Part shown: positions 24,219-32,000 of the stretch, one piece after another
Numbering within the stretch: position 1 is the first letter of the stretch
Layout: each line of letters starts with the position of its first letter
NCBI GenBank assembly: GCA_016281925.1
Contig: JAEEJP010000107.1
Span: 1-32,015, forward strand
Source of the DNA: Methanomassiliicoccaceae archaeon
GTDB taxonomy: Archaea; Thermoplasmatota; Thermoplasmata; Methanomassiliicoccales; Methanomethylophilaceae
Direction: 5' to 3'
DNA length: 32,015 bases
Notes under the pieces: generated by a model
Databases searched by the model: none
The model's input: only the letters and a program-made list of their open reading frames with translations
What the model was told of the DNA's origin: nothing
Position numbers and translations under genes: made by a program

Positions 24219-24239
24219 AAGCCGGCATGTCTCATTGAT

Positions 24240-25175
24240 ATGACGAGCGGAATCCTGTGCGCCATCGCGTGTCCGATGCTGGAGAATGAGCTGCTTCACA
24301 GCCTCATGTCCGATCCGGAGGAAAAAACGGTGTATGTGATCGACAACGACGATGCGGCCACATTCAGAAGGAAAGCAGACAGGCGCGGATTCCCGTACGA
24401 GCTGATTCCCGAATGGAAATTCCATTCCAAATACCAGGACATAGACCGCTCCAAATTCAACGTCGTGATACATTTCAATCCGATGGCGCTCCATGAATTC
24501 CCGGATAAGCTCAGAAGCCAGGTCGAAGAGCAGGTGGAGAAAGTCCAGCCTTTCTGCGATTCCGTGGCCGTCTATTATGGGATGTGCGGCTCGTTCGGCT
24601 GGGACATACAGAAATGGGCTGCCGATAAAGGGTTCAAACCGGCATCCACGATGAAATGCCCCGACGGGAAGGTATGCGACGACTGCGTCGGAGTCGCGAT
24701 CGGCGGCGGAACCAATTATACCAGGCTCACCAAGGAATACACCGGGATGCTTTATCTCATACCGACCGTCGCGACCAACTGGAAGGAATTCTTCGGCGGG
24801 ATGAAGATGCGCGAGGAGCTGGAAAATATGACCCCGGAAATCAAAGAGTATTTCGGGATCACCGATCCGGACAGCTACATGAAATGGATGTTCTCCATCG
24901 CGGGATACCAGAACGGCCTCATCATAGATACCGGCCTCGAAGACGACAGGGAAGAGTTCATCAGGGAATGCAACAGGATCTGCGAGAAGATGGAGCTCAA
25001 ACCTCTGGAGATAGCCGACGGCTGGGTAACTCTGCAGCCGGCGGACGACATATACCGCAGTGCGAAAGCGGCTCTTCAGAACCGATTCTGTTGGGTCAGC
25101 GTTCTCCGCTCTCGGGCATCTCGCCCGACCCGGTCATCTCAAGACCTTTCAGGCGCATGTCTCCCGCCCTCATAG
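24240..25175 (+). CDS. DUF1638 family protein
   Basis: The 311-residue protein matches DUF1638, known mainly from methanogens and some anaerobes. It begins ILCAIACPMLENELLHSL and has VYYGMCGSFGWDI, CPDGKVCDDCVGVAIGGGTNY and TGLEDDREEFI. The conserved cysteines suggest metal or corrinoid chemistry, and related genes are often found near methyltransferase systems, but the reaction is unknown. The last roughly 35 residues (from NRFCWVSV) overlap the convergent MFS gene by 80 bases and look unlike the rest, so the natural end may have been extended. It terminates in TAG, one of only two here; if UAG were read through, the frame would end 12 codons later. Confidence 0.78.
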   Translation: MTSGILCAIACPMLENELLHSLMSDPEEKTVYVIDNDDAATFRRKADRRGFPYELIPEWKFHSKYQDIDRSKFNVVIHFNPMALHEFPDKLRSQVEEQVEKVQPFCDSVAVYYGMCGSFGWDIQKWAADKGFKPASTMKCPDGKVCDDCVGVAIGGGTNYTRLTKEYTGMLYLIPTVATNWKEFFGGMKMREELENMTPEIKEYFGITDPDSYMKWMFSIAGYQNGLIIDTGLEDDREEFIRECNRICEKMELKPLEIADGWVTLQPADDIYRSAKAALQNRFCWVSVLRSRASRPTRSSQDLSGACLPPS

Positions 25176-26337
25176 CCGCCCACAGAGCGCAGTAGATCAA
25201 CGCGCCTATGAGCATCAGGCTTCCGAGCGCGGCGGCATAATCGGGGAAAGGCAGGGTGGATGCCATCATCCCGATGCATCCGAACGTGAAATATACGAAA
25301 TTTATCAGCCCCGACAGGATTCCGTTGTCTCCGTCGTGGCTAGCCATCATCACTCCCATCCCCCAGGGGCTCATCGATGCCAGACCGACTATGAACGGCA
25401 GGAAGAACAGGAAGAAAGCCCACCAGCACTGGCTGCCGAACATGATTATCAGCGCCCCCGGGATCGCCTCGAGAAGGGCATACATGGGCAGCCTCCTGCG
25501 GTTGGGGACGTTTTTGGTCGCATGGTTTATGGCGATCATCCCAGAGGTGCCGAAAAGCATGGCGGCCGCCAATGCCAACGAATACTCCGACTCCCCGAAT
25601 CCGAACATGCCCTCGTAGATGTAAGACGACACCGAAAGATACCCCATGAACGCGAAATTCATCATGCTGGACATGACCATGAATACCATCAGGGGACGGT
25701 CCGATGCTATGGACTTCGCCCCGCGGGCCACGTCTCCGAAGCCTCTGCCCGCTCTGCCGTCCTCCGGGAGCGTCTCCGTCGCCAGCAGGACCATCGCCAG
25801 GCAGACCAGGGAGACCGCGGCCGAAACGTAGAACGTGGACCTCCAGCCCCAGACGGAAATGAAAGCCGCCCCGATTATCGGAGACAGCATCGGCCCCAGA
25901 ACGCGGACGGCGGCGTTTATATTCAGGACCCTCATGCGGACGGAACCTTCGTAGGAATCCTTGATGAACGCCGCGGACATCGTTATGGAAGCGCCTGCCC
26001 CTATGGATTGGACTATCCTGAAGGCTATCAGCGACCAGACGTCCCCCGAGAGCCCGCAAGCAGCGGACGCCGATGCGTACATCGCAAGACAGACCGCCAG
26101 AGGCCTTTTCCTCCCCCATCTGTCGCTCAGCGGACCTATGAAAAGCATCGAGGCCGCCATCCCGAACATGAACCCGTATAGCGTGGCGTTGAGGGCGGCG
26201 GCGTCAGCCCCCAGATCGGAAGCCATCTCCGGCAGCGCAGGAAGGTACATATCGGTAGATATCGGGCCGAACATCCCCAGAAGTATGACCATCCCCAGGA
26301 ACGTCTTCGGGCCCAGGATATTCTGCTCCGCCGCCAT
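25096..26337 (-). CDS. MFS multidrug exporter, Bcr/CflA (DHA1) type
   Basis: The 413-residue protein has twelve hydrophobic segments. The N-terminal STDMYLPALPEMASDL is the Bcr/CflA signature, GPLSDRWGRKRPL is MFS motif A, and RIVQSIGAGASITMS with GPMLSPIIGAAF (motif C) mark a drug/H+ antiporter of the DHA1 group. The substrate cannot be told. Bcr/CflA transporters are mainly bacterial, so acquisition from bacteria is plausible. The start at 26337 has the AT-rich element 26354-26365 about 22 bases upstream, which it appears to share with the divergent HMA gene. It converges on and overlaps DUF1638. Confidence 0.9.
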   Translation of the reverse strand: MAAEQNILGPKTFLGMVILLGMFGPISTDMYLPALPEMASDLGADAAALNATLYGFMFGMAASMLFIGPLSDRWGRKRPLAVCLAMYASASAACGLSGDVWSLIAFRIVQSIGAGASITMSAAFIKDSYEGSVRMRVLNINAAVRVLGPMLSPIIGAAFISVWGWRSTFYVSAAVSLVCLAMVLLATETLPEDGRAGRGFGDVARGAKSIASDRPLMVFMVMSSMMNFAFMGYLSVSSYIYEGMFGFGESEYSLALAAAMLFGTSGMIAINHATKNVPNRRRLPMYALLEAIPGALIIMFGSQCWWAFFLFFLPFIVGLASMSPWGMGVMMASHDGDNGILSGLINFVYFTFGCIGMMASTLPFPDYAAALGSLMLIGALIYCALWAAMRAGDMRLKGLEMTGSGEMPESGER

Positions 26338-26353
26338 GGCCTACGTCAAAGCG

Positions 26354-26365
26354 CTTTATAATAAG
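26354..26365. promoter_or_regulatory. Shared AT-rich promoter core for the MFS and HMA genes
   Basis: CTTTATAATAAG is the only TATA-like element in the 50 bases between two divergent starts, about 22 bases from the MFS ATG and 28 from the HMA ATG. It reads as a TATA box on both strands. Confidence 0.45.
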
Positions 26366-26387
26366 CTGATTGCGCATTGCGGCAGGC

Positions 26388-26627
26388 ATGAAGATGGTCC
26401 TATTCATGGCAGGACTGGAATGCAGGGACTGCGCCGACAAAATCGAGGCACATATACAGAGGATGCCCGGGGTGAACGGCGCCGCGCTCATGTTCCAGAC
26501 CAAGAGATTCGTCATAGACTGCGACCCGTCCAAAGCTGGCGAGATAGAGGGCGAGGTCAGGAGAAGCGCGGCCAAAGCCCAGGGAAACGTCTCGGTATCG
26601 AGGATCGAACGAGGTTCACACCCCTGA
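26388..26627 (+). CDS. Heavy-metal-associated (HMA) domain protein
   Basis: A 79-residue single HMA domain begins MKMVLFMAGLECRDCADKIEAHIQRMPGVNGAAL. The metal-binding CxxC is C12 and C15; the usual GMxCxxC is changed to GLECRDC. It has the ferredoxin-like fold of copper or zinc chaperones and of the N-terminal domain of P1B ATPases; no ATPase lies nearby, so a stand-alone chaperone or sensor is inferred. The ATG at 26388 is chosen over an upstream TTG at 26370. A NifX-like gene follows 60 bases later with its own TATA-like box. Confidence 0.8.
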   Translation: MKMVLFMAGLECRDCADKIEAHIQRMPGVNGAALMFQTKRFVIDCDPSKAGEIEGEVRRSAAKAQGNVSVSRIERGSHP

Positions 26628-26650
26628 AACAATGCCTCCGGAATCGACAG

Positions 26651-26658
26651 ATTTAAAG
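26651..26658 (+). promoter_or_regulatory. TATA box of the second NifX-like gene
   Basis: ATTTAAAG lies about 33 bases before the ATG at 26688. Confidence 0.4.
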
Positions 26659-26687
26659 CGGAACCCCCCGGTCGTTCGGCCGATACC

Positions 26688-27056
26688 ATGAGGATAGCCG
26701 TGGCATATGAGAACGGCGAAGTTTTCCAGCACTTCGGAAGGACGGAGAGCTTCAAGATTTACGACATAGAAGACGGGAAGATCTCTTCCTCGGCCGTCAT
26801 CGGGAACGGCGGCCTCTCCCACGGGGGCCTCGTGCAGATCCTCCTGGACAACGGCGTGGACACCTTCATCTGCGGAGGGATCGGCGGCGGGGCCAGGAAC
26901 ATGATCGAAAGCAGCGGGATAAAGCTCCTGCCCGGGGCGAGCGGAAATGCCGACGCCTGCGTCCAAGCCTATCTAGACGGAAAGCTCAGCTACGATCCGG
27001 ACACCGAATGCCACAGCCACGAAGGCGGAGAGCACTCCTGCCATTGCGGCCATTGA
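26688..27056 (+). CDS. NifX/NafY-like protein with Cys/His-rich tail
   Basis: The 122-residue protein is the second dinitrogenase iron-molybdenum cofactor family member of the window. It begins MRIAVAYENGEVFQHFGRTESFKIYDI and has FICGGIGGGARNMI, the glycine-rich cluster-binding loop. Unlike the paralogue at 2067 it carries a C-terminal tail, ECHSHEGGEHSCHCGH, with three Cys and four His, a likely metal-binding extension. No nitrogenase is present, so a role in metal or Fe-S cluster handling is inferred, consistent with the HMA protein upstream. Confidence 0.85.
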   Translation: MRIAVAYENGEVFQHFGRTESFKIYDIEDGKISSSAVIGNGGLSHGGLVQILLDNGVDTFICGGIGGGARNMIESSGIKLLPGASGNADACVQAYLDGKLSYDPDTECHSHEGGEHSCHCGH

Positions 27057-27064
27057 GAATCTTT

Positions 27065-27099
27065 CCGGAGCGGAGGGACCTTCCCCGCTCCGGCTTTTT
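27065..27099 (+). terminator. Strong hairpin plus T-run after the NifX-like gene
   Basis: CCGGAGCGG (27065-27073) and CCGCTCCGG (27085-27093) form a perfect nine-pair stem followed by C and five T. It lies between the NifX-like stop and the convergent nadE stop and is the clearest intrinsic-type terminator in the window. Confidence 0.7.
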
Positions 27100-27102
27100 A
27101 GT

Positions 27103-27888
27103 TCAGAAATCGTCCGGACGGATGGGCAGAAGCCTCTTGTGCTCCATGAACTCCACCTGGGCGCGTATCCCGGCGACCACGTCCTTGGAGATGCCCGTAT
27201 CCGCTTCTATCTGCGCGTCGGACCTGTCCTGCTCCATGGAGTACAGTATCCTGTCCAGATCGGCATATTTTATGCCCATGTCAGATTCGTCGGTCTGGCC
27301 TTCCCAGAGCCCGGCGGACGGGGGCCTGTCGATGATCTCCTGGGGGATCCCGATGAGCTTCGCAATCTGCCTGACCTCTGTCTTATACATGTTGGCCAGC
27401 GGAGTCATGTCGCATGCGCCGTCGCCGAATTTGGTGAAATATCCCATCATAATCTCGCTCTGGTTGGATGTCCCCACGACTATGCTGTCCCTCTTCTTGG
27501 CGAGATTGTAGAGGACTATCATCCTGCATCTGGCCGATATGTTCCCCCTTTCCAACGGGGTCTCCTTTCCGGTCAGAAGGACCGCAGCCAGGGCGTCTAC
27601 GGCCGGCTGGATGTCTATGACCTTGTACTCGGTCCCGAAGTCGGCGCAGAGCTCGGCCGTAGTCTTGTAATCCGCGGCCGGGGTCACCCTCGACGGCATG
27701 AATACGTTCAGGACCTTGTCCGGGCCGATGGCGTCGACGCACAGCTTGGTTACTACGGCGGAATCTATCCCTCCGCTTATTCCTATGACCACGCCTTTGC
27801 AGCCTATTCTCTCCACTGCCTTCCTGATGAAACCGAGAATCCCGTCGACATCTTCGGGCGTTATGTTGGGTATGCTGACTCCGGACAT
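27103..27888 (-). CDS. nadE: NH3-dependent NAD+ synthetase
   Basis: The 261-residue enzyme amidates deamido-NAD+ to NAD+. The PP-loop SGGIDSA lies at 38-44, and the family motifs GTSNQSEIMMGYFTKFGDGACD, LANMYKTEV and PPSAGLWEGQTDE follow. There is no glutaminase domain, so it uses free ammonia or ammonia from a partner. A nitrilase-superfamily gene is divergently encoded from the same promoter and is a candidate partner. The ATG at 27888 lies about 27 bases from the centre of the palindromic TATA box, so the message is predicted to be leaderless. Confidence 0.95.
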   Translation of the reverse strand: MSGVSIPNITPEDVDGILGFIRKAVERIGCKGVVIGISGGIDSAVVTKLCVDAIGPDKVLNVFMPSRVTPAADYKTTAELCADFGTEYKVIDIQPAVDALAAVLLTGKETPLERGNISARCRMIVLYNLAKKRDSIVVGTSNQSEIMMGYFTKFGDGACDMTPLANMYKTEVRQIAKLIGIPQEIIDRPPSAGLWEGQTDESDMGIKYADLDRILYSMEQDRSDAQIEADTGISKDVVAGIRAQVEFMEHKRLLPIRPDDF

Positions 27889-27910
27889 CGGTCCCCTATC
27901 GGAACACAAT

Positions 27911-27918
27911 CTTATAAG
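27911..27918. promoter_or_regulatory. Palindromic TATA box shared by nadE and the nitrilase gene
   Basis: CTTATAAG is a perfect palindrome placed almost midway between two divergent ATGs: about 26 bases to the nitrilase start (27940) and about 27 to the nadE start (27888). No other TATA-like element exists in the 51-base gap, so it probably directs leaderless transcription both ways. Confidence 0.6.
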
Positions 27919-27939
27919 ATGTCCGCAGGTCCGGTAAGC

Positions 27940-28749
27940 ATGATCATAAGGCTGGGGCTGTGCCAGCTGGCTCCGGAGCCGGGCGACCCGAAGACCAACG
28001 CCGAAGCAATCTGCGAGCTTCTGGAGACCGCGGACGCCGATGTGCTCGCGTTCCCGGAGATGTTCCTGACCGGATACGGCTCCGACATCTCGGGGCTTAG
28101 GGAGGAAACGGAGGAAGCGCTGCGTTCTGTCCGCCTCGCATGCGAATCCGCCGGCAGAGCCGCGGCCGTCGGCGCGCCCAGATGGGACGGCGGCAGAACA
28201 TACAATGGATGCTTTTTCCTGTCTCCCGACGGCGTCTCCTGCTATGACAAAGCGCATCTGGCCAGATTCGGGATATACTCCGAGGACGGCTTCGCGGCCG
28301 GAAACGGGCGCGCCATGGGCTCGTACCGGGGCATAAAATTCGGGATGTGCATATGCTATGACATATTCTTTCCGGAGATCCTCCACGGATGCTCGCTGAA
28401 CGGCGCTTCCGTGAACATATGCTGCGCCGCGTCGGCCAAGCCTTCGAAGCCGTTCTTCGATGCCGTGCTCCCCGCCAGAGCGGTGGAGAACGTATCCTAC
28501 ATAGCGTTCATAAACAACATCGGGACCATGGGAAACCTCGAGATGCACGGGTGCTCGCGCGGCTTCGACCCTCTCGGAAACAAGATAGCGGATTGCGGGG
28601 AAGAGGAATGCATCTCTGTCATGAGGATAGACACCGACCATCTGTCCGAATGCAGGGAAACCCGCCGGCATCTGAGCGATTTCCGCTCGGACGTGGACTG
28701 GCTGGGGCGACACAGAGCCTCCGCCGACGAGGGATGCAAAAAGTATTAA
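27940..28749 (+). CDS. Carbon-nitrogen hydrolase (nitrilase superfamily amidase)
   Basis: The 269-residue protein has the Glu-Lys-Cys triad of the nitrilase superfamily: E40 in AFPEMFLTGYG, K104 in CYDKAHLARFG and C139 in CICYDIFFPE. It hydrolyses a C-N bond, releasing ammonia from an amide; the substrate is not evident, and omega-amidase, N-carbamoyl-hydrolase and glutaminase-like roles are all possible. In many organisms a domain of this superfamily is fused to NAD+ synthetase to supply ammonia; here the two genes are separate but share a promoter. The ATG at 27940 is preferred over the longer open frame because the TATA box lies 26 bases upstream. Confidence 0.87.
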   Translation: MIIRLGLCQLAPEPGDPKTNAEAICELLETADADVLAFPEMFLTGYGSDISGLREETEEALRSVRLACESAGRAAAVGAPRWDGGRTYNGCFFLSPDGVSCYDKAHLARFGIYSEDGFAAGNGRAMGSYRGIKFGMCICYDIFFPEILHGCSLNGASVNICCAASAKPSKPFFDAVLPARAVENVSYIAFINNIGTMGNLEMHGCSRGFDPLGNKIADCGEEECISVMRIDTDHLSECRETRRHLSDFRSDVDWLGRHRASADEGCKKY

Positions 28750-28750
28750 T
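28742..28750 (+). promoter_or_regulatory. TATA box of tRNA-Ser
   Basis: AGTATTAAT overlaps the nitrilase stop codon and lies about 30 bases before the tRNA. Confidence 0.5.
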
Positions 28751-28776
28751 GCAACTATCAGTTCCTCCCCTTCGAA

Positions 28777-28861
28777 GCCGAGGTGGTCCAGCCCGGTAAG
28801 GCGCGAGCCTGGAAAGCTCGTGGGAGTCTATCCCTCGGGAGTTCAAATCTCCCCCTCGGCG
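28777..28861 (+). tRNA. tRNA-Ser (anticodon GGA)
   Basis: A class II tRNA of 85 bases: acceptor GCCGAGG pairs with CCTCGGC; the anticodon stem CGAGC/GCTCG encloses loop CTGGAAA (anticodon GGA); a long variable arm GGGAGTCTATCCCTC and a T arm GGGAGTTCAAATCTCCC follow. The discriminator is G, as expected for serine, and CCA is not encoded. Confidence 0.93.
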
Positions 28862-28935
28862 CTTCTGCATCCAAGCTTCCTAAGCCACAGATTATTAATC
28901 CGTTCGGATATGGGGAACACATATCGGTGCGGAAT

Positions 28936-29430
28936 ATGATTGTGAACGCCGAACTCTTCGTGAAAGACCTCCCAGGCCAATTGGTGGGGTCTCTGGAGCC
29001 CATATCTCTGCTCGACGGCAACATAGTGGAAGTCGTCCACAACCGCGAGAAGATAGTGAACCACAGGATATGCATCAACGTCACATTCGAGATCGAAGGG
29101 CAGGAGCAGCTCTGCAGGCTGAAGGACGTCTGGAAATCCAAGGACATCATCATATCCAGGCTGGGCTCGGTGTATCAGACATATTCCATGGAATACATGC
29201 TCATAGGGGACTTCGACGGGAAGAGGATAGAGGACCTCATAGGCGAAGCGTCGGGAATCGTCAATCTGGACGCCACCGACATCAGATATTCGTCCAAAGC
29301 CGGCAATTCCTCGATGCGCACCGCGATGGTCGCGGTCAAGACCCGCAGCGAAGAGGACCTGGAGATGCTGGACAGATTCCTCGACAGGAAATGCAGGGAA
29401 TCCGGGATCACCTACGTGAGAGGTGTCTGA
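28936..29430 (+). CDS. ACT-domain regulatory protein upstream of homoserine dehydrogenase
   Basis: The 164-residue protein starts MIVNAELFVKDLPGQLVGSLEPISLLDGNIVEVVHNR, a typical ACT-domain opening with the DxPGQL turn that binds amino acids at subunit interfaces; the second half (about 85-164, from EYMLIGDFDG) looks like a further ACT-like unit. Archaea often have such a stand-alone ACT protein directly before homoserine dehydrogenase, presumably for feedback control by threonine, isoleucine or methionine. It ends one base before the homoserine dehydrogenase ATG. ATTATTAATC (28891-28900) is the likely promoter of the operon. Confidence 0.82.
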   Translation: MIVNAELFVKDLPGQLVGSLEPISLLDGNIVEVVHNREKIVNHRICINVTFEIEGQEQLCRLKDVWKSKDIIISRLGSVYQTYSMEYMLIGDFDGKRIEDLIGEASGIVNLDATDIRYSSKAGNSSMRTAMVAVKTRSEEDLEMLDRFLDRKCRESGITYVRGV

Positions 29431-29431
29431 G

Positions 29432-30454
29432 ATGAGGATATTCATATGCGGATTCGGCACCGTCGGACAGGGATTCGCGGAAGTGCTGGCATCGAGAAAG
29501 AAATTCCTCTCGGAAAGATACGGAAAAGACATCATAATCATCGGCGCCATGGATTCCAGGACTTTCGCATGCGATCCTGCGGGATTGGACCCGCTTTCGC
29601 TCGTATCACGCAAAAAAGAGACCGGGAAAGTGGGCGGTAAAGAGTATTCCGACCCCAGAGATGTCCTCTCGGAATGCGATTACGACGTCCTGGTGGAGGT
29701 CAGCCCCACCGACATAAAGACGGGCGGCGCCGGGCTGGGGAACATAACCTGCGCCCTGGAACGCGGCAAAGACGTCATTACGGTGAACAAAGGGCCGTTG
29801 GCCCTCAGATACAGGGAGCTCATGGATCTGGCGAAGAAGAACGGATGCCTGCTGAGATACGAAGGCTCAGTCGGAGGCGCCATGCCCATAATCAACCTGT
29901 GCACCGAAGGCCTGGTCGGAGAAAAAATAACATCGATACGCGGGATCTTCAACGGCACATGCAACTACATCCTGAGCAAAATGGACAAAGGCCAGCCATT
30001 CGACCAGGCGCTCAAAGAGGCCCAGCAGCTCGGATACGCCGAGACCAACCCGACCAATGACATCGAAGGGTATGACGCGGCCTGCAAAGTCGTCATCCTC
30101 GCCAATTCCGTTTTCGGGAGAGATGTGAAATTCGATGACGTGAGGATCACCGGGATCACTTCGATAACCGACGAAGCCGTTGCGATGGCGGCCTCCCGCA
30201 ACATGGTCATAAGGCTCATAGGAGAGGTGACCGAAAGCAAGCTGGAGGTCGGCCCCAGGCTGATCCCCAAAGGCCATCCCCTGAGCATATCCGGAACCCT
30301 GAACACGGCGCAGATCATCACCGACCTCGCCGGGCCCGTGACCGTATCGGGGAGGGGCGCAGGGCGCACGGAGACGGCTTCGGCGATCCTCAGCGACCTC
30401 ATAGCCATAGCTGACAGAAGGCTCCGAACAGATGGGAAGAGTTTACATCTATGA
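29432..30454 (+). CDS. hom: Homoserine dehydrogenase
   Basis: The 340-residue enzyme reduces aspartate semialdehyde to homoserine, on the way to threonine, methionine and isoleucine. The Rossmann motif GFGTVGQG is at residues 7-14, VNKGPLA near 118-124, and the catalytic region GYAETNPTNDIEGYDAACK carries E204, D215 and K219. It lacks the C-terminal ACT domain found in some bacterial enzymes; the preceding gene supplies an ACT protein separately. The ATG at 29432 is preferred over a GTG at 29423 inside the previous gene. It overlaps the cimA start by 23 bases. Confidence 0.93.
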   Translation: MRIFICGFGTVGQGFAEVLASRKKFLSERYGKDIIIIGAMDSRTFACDPAGLDPLSLVSRKKETGKVGGKEYSDPRDVLSECDYDVLVEVSPTDIKTGGAGLGNITCALERGKDVITVNKGPLALRYRELMDLAKKNGCLLRYEGSVGGAMPIINLCTEGLVGEKITSIRGIFNGTCNYILSKMDKGQPFDQALKEAQQLGYAETNPTNDIEGYDAACKVVILANSVFGRDVKFDDVRITGITSITDEAVAMAASRNMVIRLIGEVTESKLEVGPRLIPKGHPLSISGTLNTAQIITDLAGPVTVSGRGAGRTETASAILSDLIAIADRRLRTDGKSLHL

Positions 30455-32000
30455 CACGACCCTCAGGGACGGCTCCCAGACCGAGGGGGTATCGTTCTCC
30501 AGCGGCGACAAGCTGGACATCCTGGAGAAGCTGGACGAATTCGGGATGGATTTCGTGGAGGGAGGATGGCCCAGATCCAACCCGAAGGACGACGAATTCT
30601 TCGAGAAAGCTTCGGACGAGAGGCTGAGGAACTCGGAGCTTGTCGCGTTCGGAAGCACTGCCAGGTGCGGGATCCCGCCGGAGGACGACCCGAACCTCAG
30701 GGCTCTGGCCGCATGCAAGGCGGAATGGTGCTGCATAGTCGGCAAGACATGGGATTTCCACGTCACCGAAGCTCTGGGCATAGGCCTGGAGGAGAACCTC
30801 CGCATGATATCAGGGAGCGTCTCCTGCCTCAGGGGCGCCGGCAAAAGGGTGATGTTCGATGCCGAGCACTTCTTCGACGGATACAGATCGGATCCCGGAT
30901 ATGCGATGGAGGCCGTCTCGGCGGCGGAGAAAGCGGGCGCGGAATGGATAGTGCTCTGCGACACCAACGGCGGATCCCTGCCGGAGGACATCGGAAACAT
31001 AGTGTCGGAAGTGTCTGGGAGGCTGGAGGCGAAACTTGGCATACACTGCCACAACGATTCCGACATGGCTACGTCATGCACCTTGGCCGCGGTCCGGGCG
31101 GGATGCGAGATGGTCCAGGGGACCGTCAACGGAATCGGCGAAAGGTGCGGAAACGCCAACCTGTGCGCCGTGATACCCAATCTGGCGTTCAAGATGGGCG
31201 CCGACATCGGGAGGATAGACGTCTCGAAGATCACCGAGCTGTCGAGATACGTGGGAGAAGTGGCCAACATGGTCCCGAACCCCGGCATGCCTTACGTCGG
31301 CGGCAGAGCGTTCGCCCACAAAGGCGGGCTGCATGCCTCCGCCCTCTCCAAAGACCCCCGCACATACGAGCACATAGACCCGGCGTCGGTGGGCAACAGC
31401 CGCAGGATCCTGGTCTCGGACATGGGCGGCAGAGCCAGCATCGCCGAGAAGCTGAGGCAGCTCGGGATGAGGAAAGGGAACGACGACGCCGAGATCATGG
31501 GCATAGTCAAGGACCTGGAATCCAGGGGATACCAGTTCGAAGGAGCGGACGCCAGCTTCGAGCTTCTGGTCATGAGGCTCAGAGGCGAGATCGAGCCCAT
31601 GTTCGAGATCGTGGGGTTCAGAGTGTACACCGACGACGGCATCGGCGACGGCACGCTTTCCGAGGCCAGCGTCAAGGTATCCGACGGCAAAGGGCACATA
31701 GAGCACACGGCGGCGGACGGGAACGGCCCGGTGAACGCCCTGGACAACGCCCTCAGGAAAGCCCTGAAATGCTTCTACCCGGAGCTGGCGAACATCCGGC
31801 TCACCGACTACAAGGTCCGCGTCCTGGACGAGAAGGGAGGCACGGAGACCGGGGTCCGCGTCCTGATAAGGTCCACGGACGGCAGGGAAGACTGGACCAC
31901 CGTCGGGGTATCGGTCAACATCATAGAGGCCAGCCTTGCTGCCCTGAAGGAAGCCTTGGAATACGCACCTATAAGACCTTCGGAATCCGACGCCCAATGA
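30432..32000 (+). CDS. cimA: Citramalate synthase (CimA type)
   Basis: The 522-residue protein condenses pyruvate and acetyl-CoA to (R)-citramalate, which leads to 2-oxobutyrate and isoleucine without threonine. The HMGL-like barrel has YDTTLRDGSQTEG (R12, D13) and the metal-binding HCHND (H205, H207), with NGIGERCGNANL and AFAHKGGLHASA typical of the family. A C-terminal regulatory LeuA dimer domain follows from about residue 395. The length and GSQTEG motif favour CimA over isopropylmalate or homocitrate synthase. It is co-transcribed with the ACT protein and hom; its stop overlaps the next start as ATGA. Confidence 0.9.
   Translation: MGRVYIYDTTLRDGSQTEGVSFSSGDKLDILEKLDEFGMDFVEGGWPRSNPKDDEFFEKASDERLRNSELVAFGSTARCGIPPEDDPNLRALAACKAEWCCIVGKTWDFHVTEALGIGLEENLRMISGSVSCLRGAGKRVMFDAEHFFDGYRSDPGYAMEAVSAAEKAGAEWIVLCDTNGGSLPEDIGNIVSEVSGRLEAKLGIHCHNDSDMATSCTLAAVRAGCEMVQGTVNGIGERCGNANLCAVIPNLAFKMGADIGRIDVSKITELSRYVGEVANMVPNPGMPYVGGRAFAHKGGLHASALSKDPRTYEHIDPASVGNSRRILVSDMGGRASIAEKLRQLGMRKGNDDAEIMGIVKDLESRGYQFEGADASFELLVMRLRGEIEPMFEIVGFRVYTDDGIGDGTLSEASVKVSDGKGHIEHTAADGNGPVNALDNALRKALKCFYPELANIRLTDYKVRVLDEKGGTETGVRVLIRSTDGREDWTTVGVSVNIIEASLAALKEALEYAPIRPSESDAQ

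Noticed and set aside
25096-28749. Defence system or prophage in the accessory-looking 24-29 kb region
   Set aside because: No nuclease, integrase, transposase, toxin or reverse transcriptase is present, and the genes fall into transport, metal handling and NAD metabolism.
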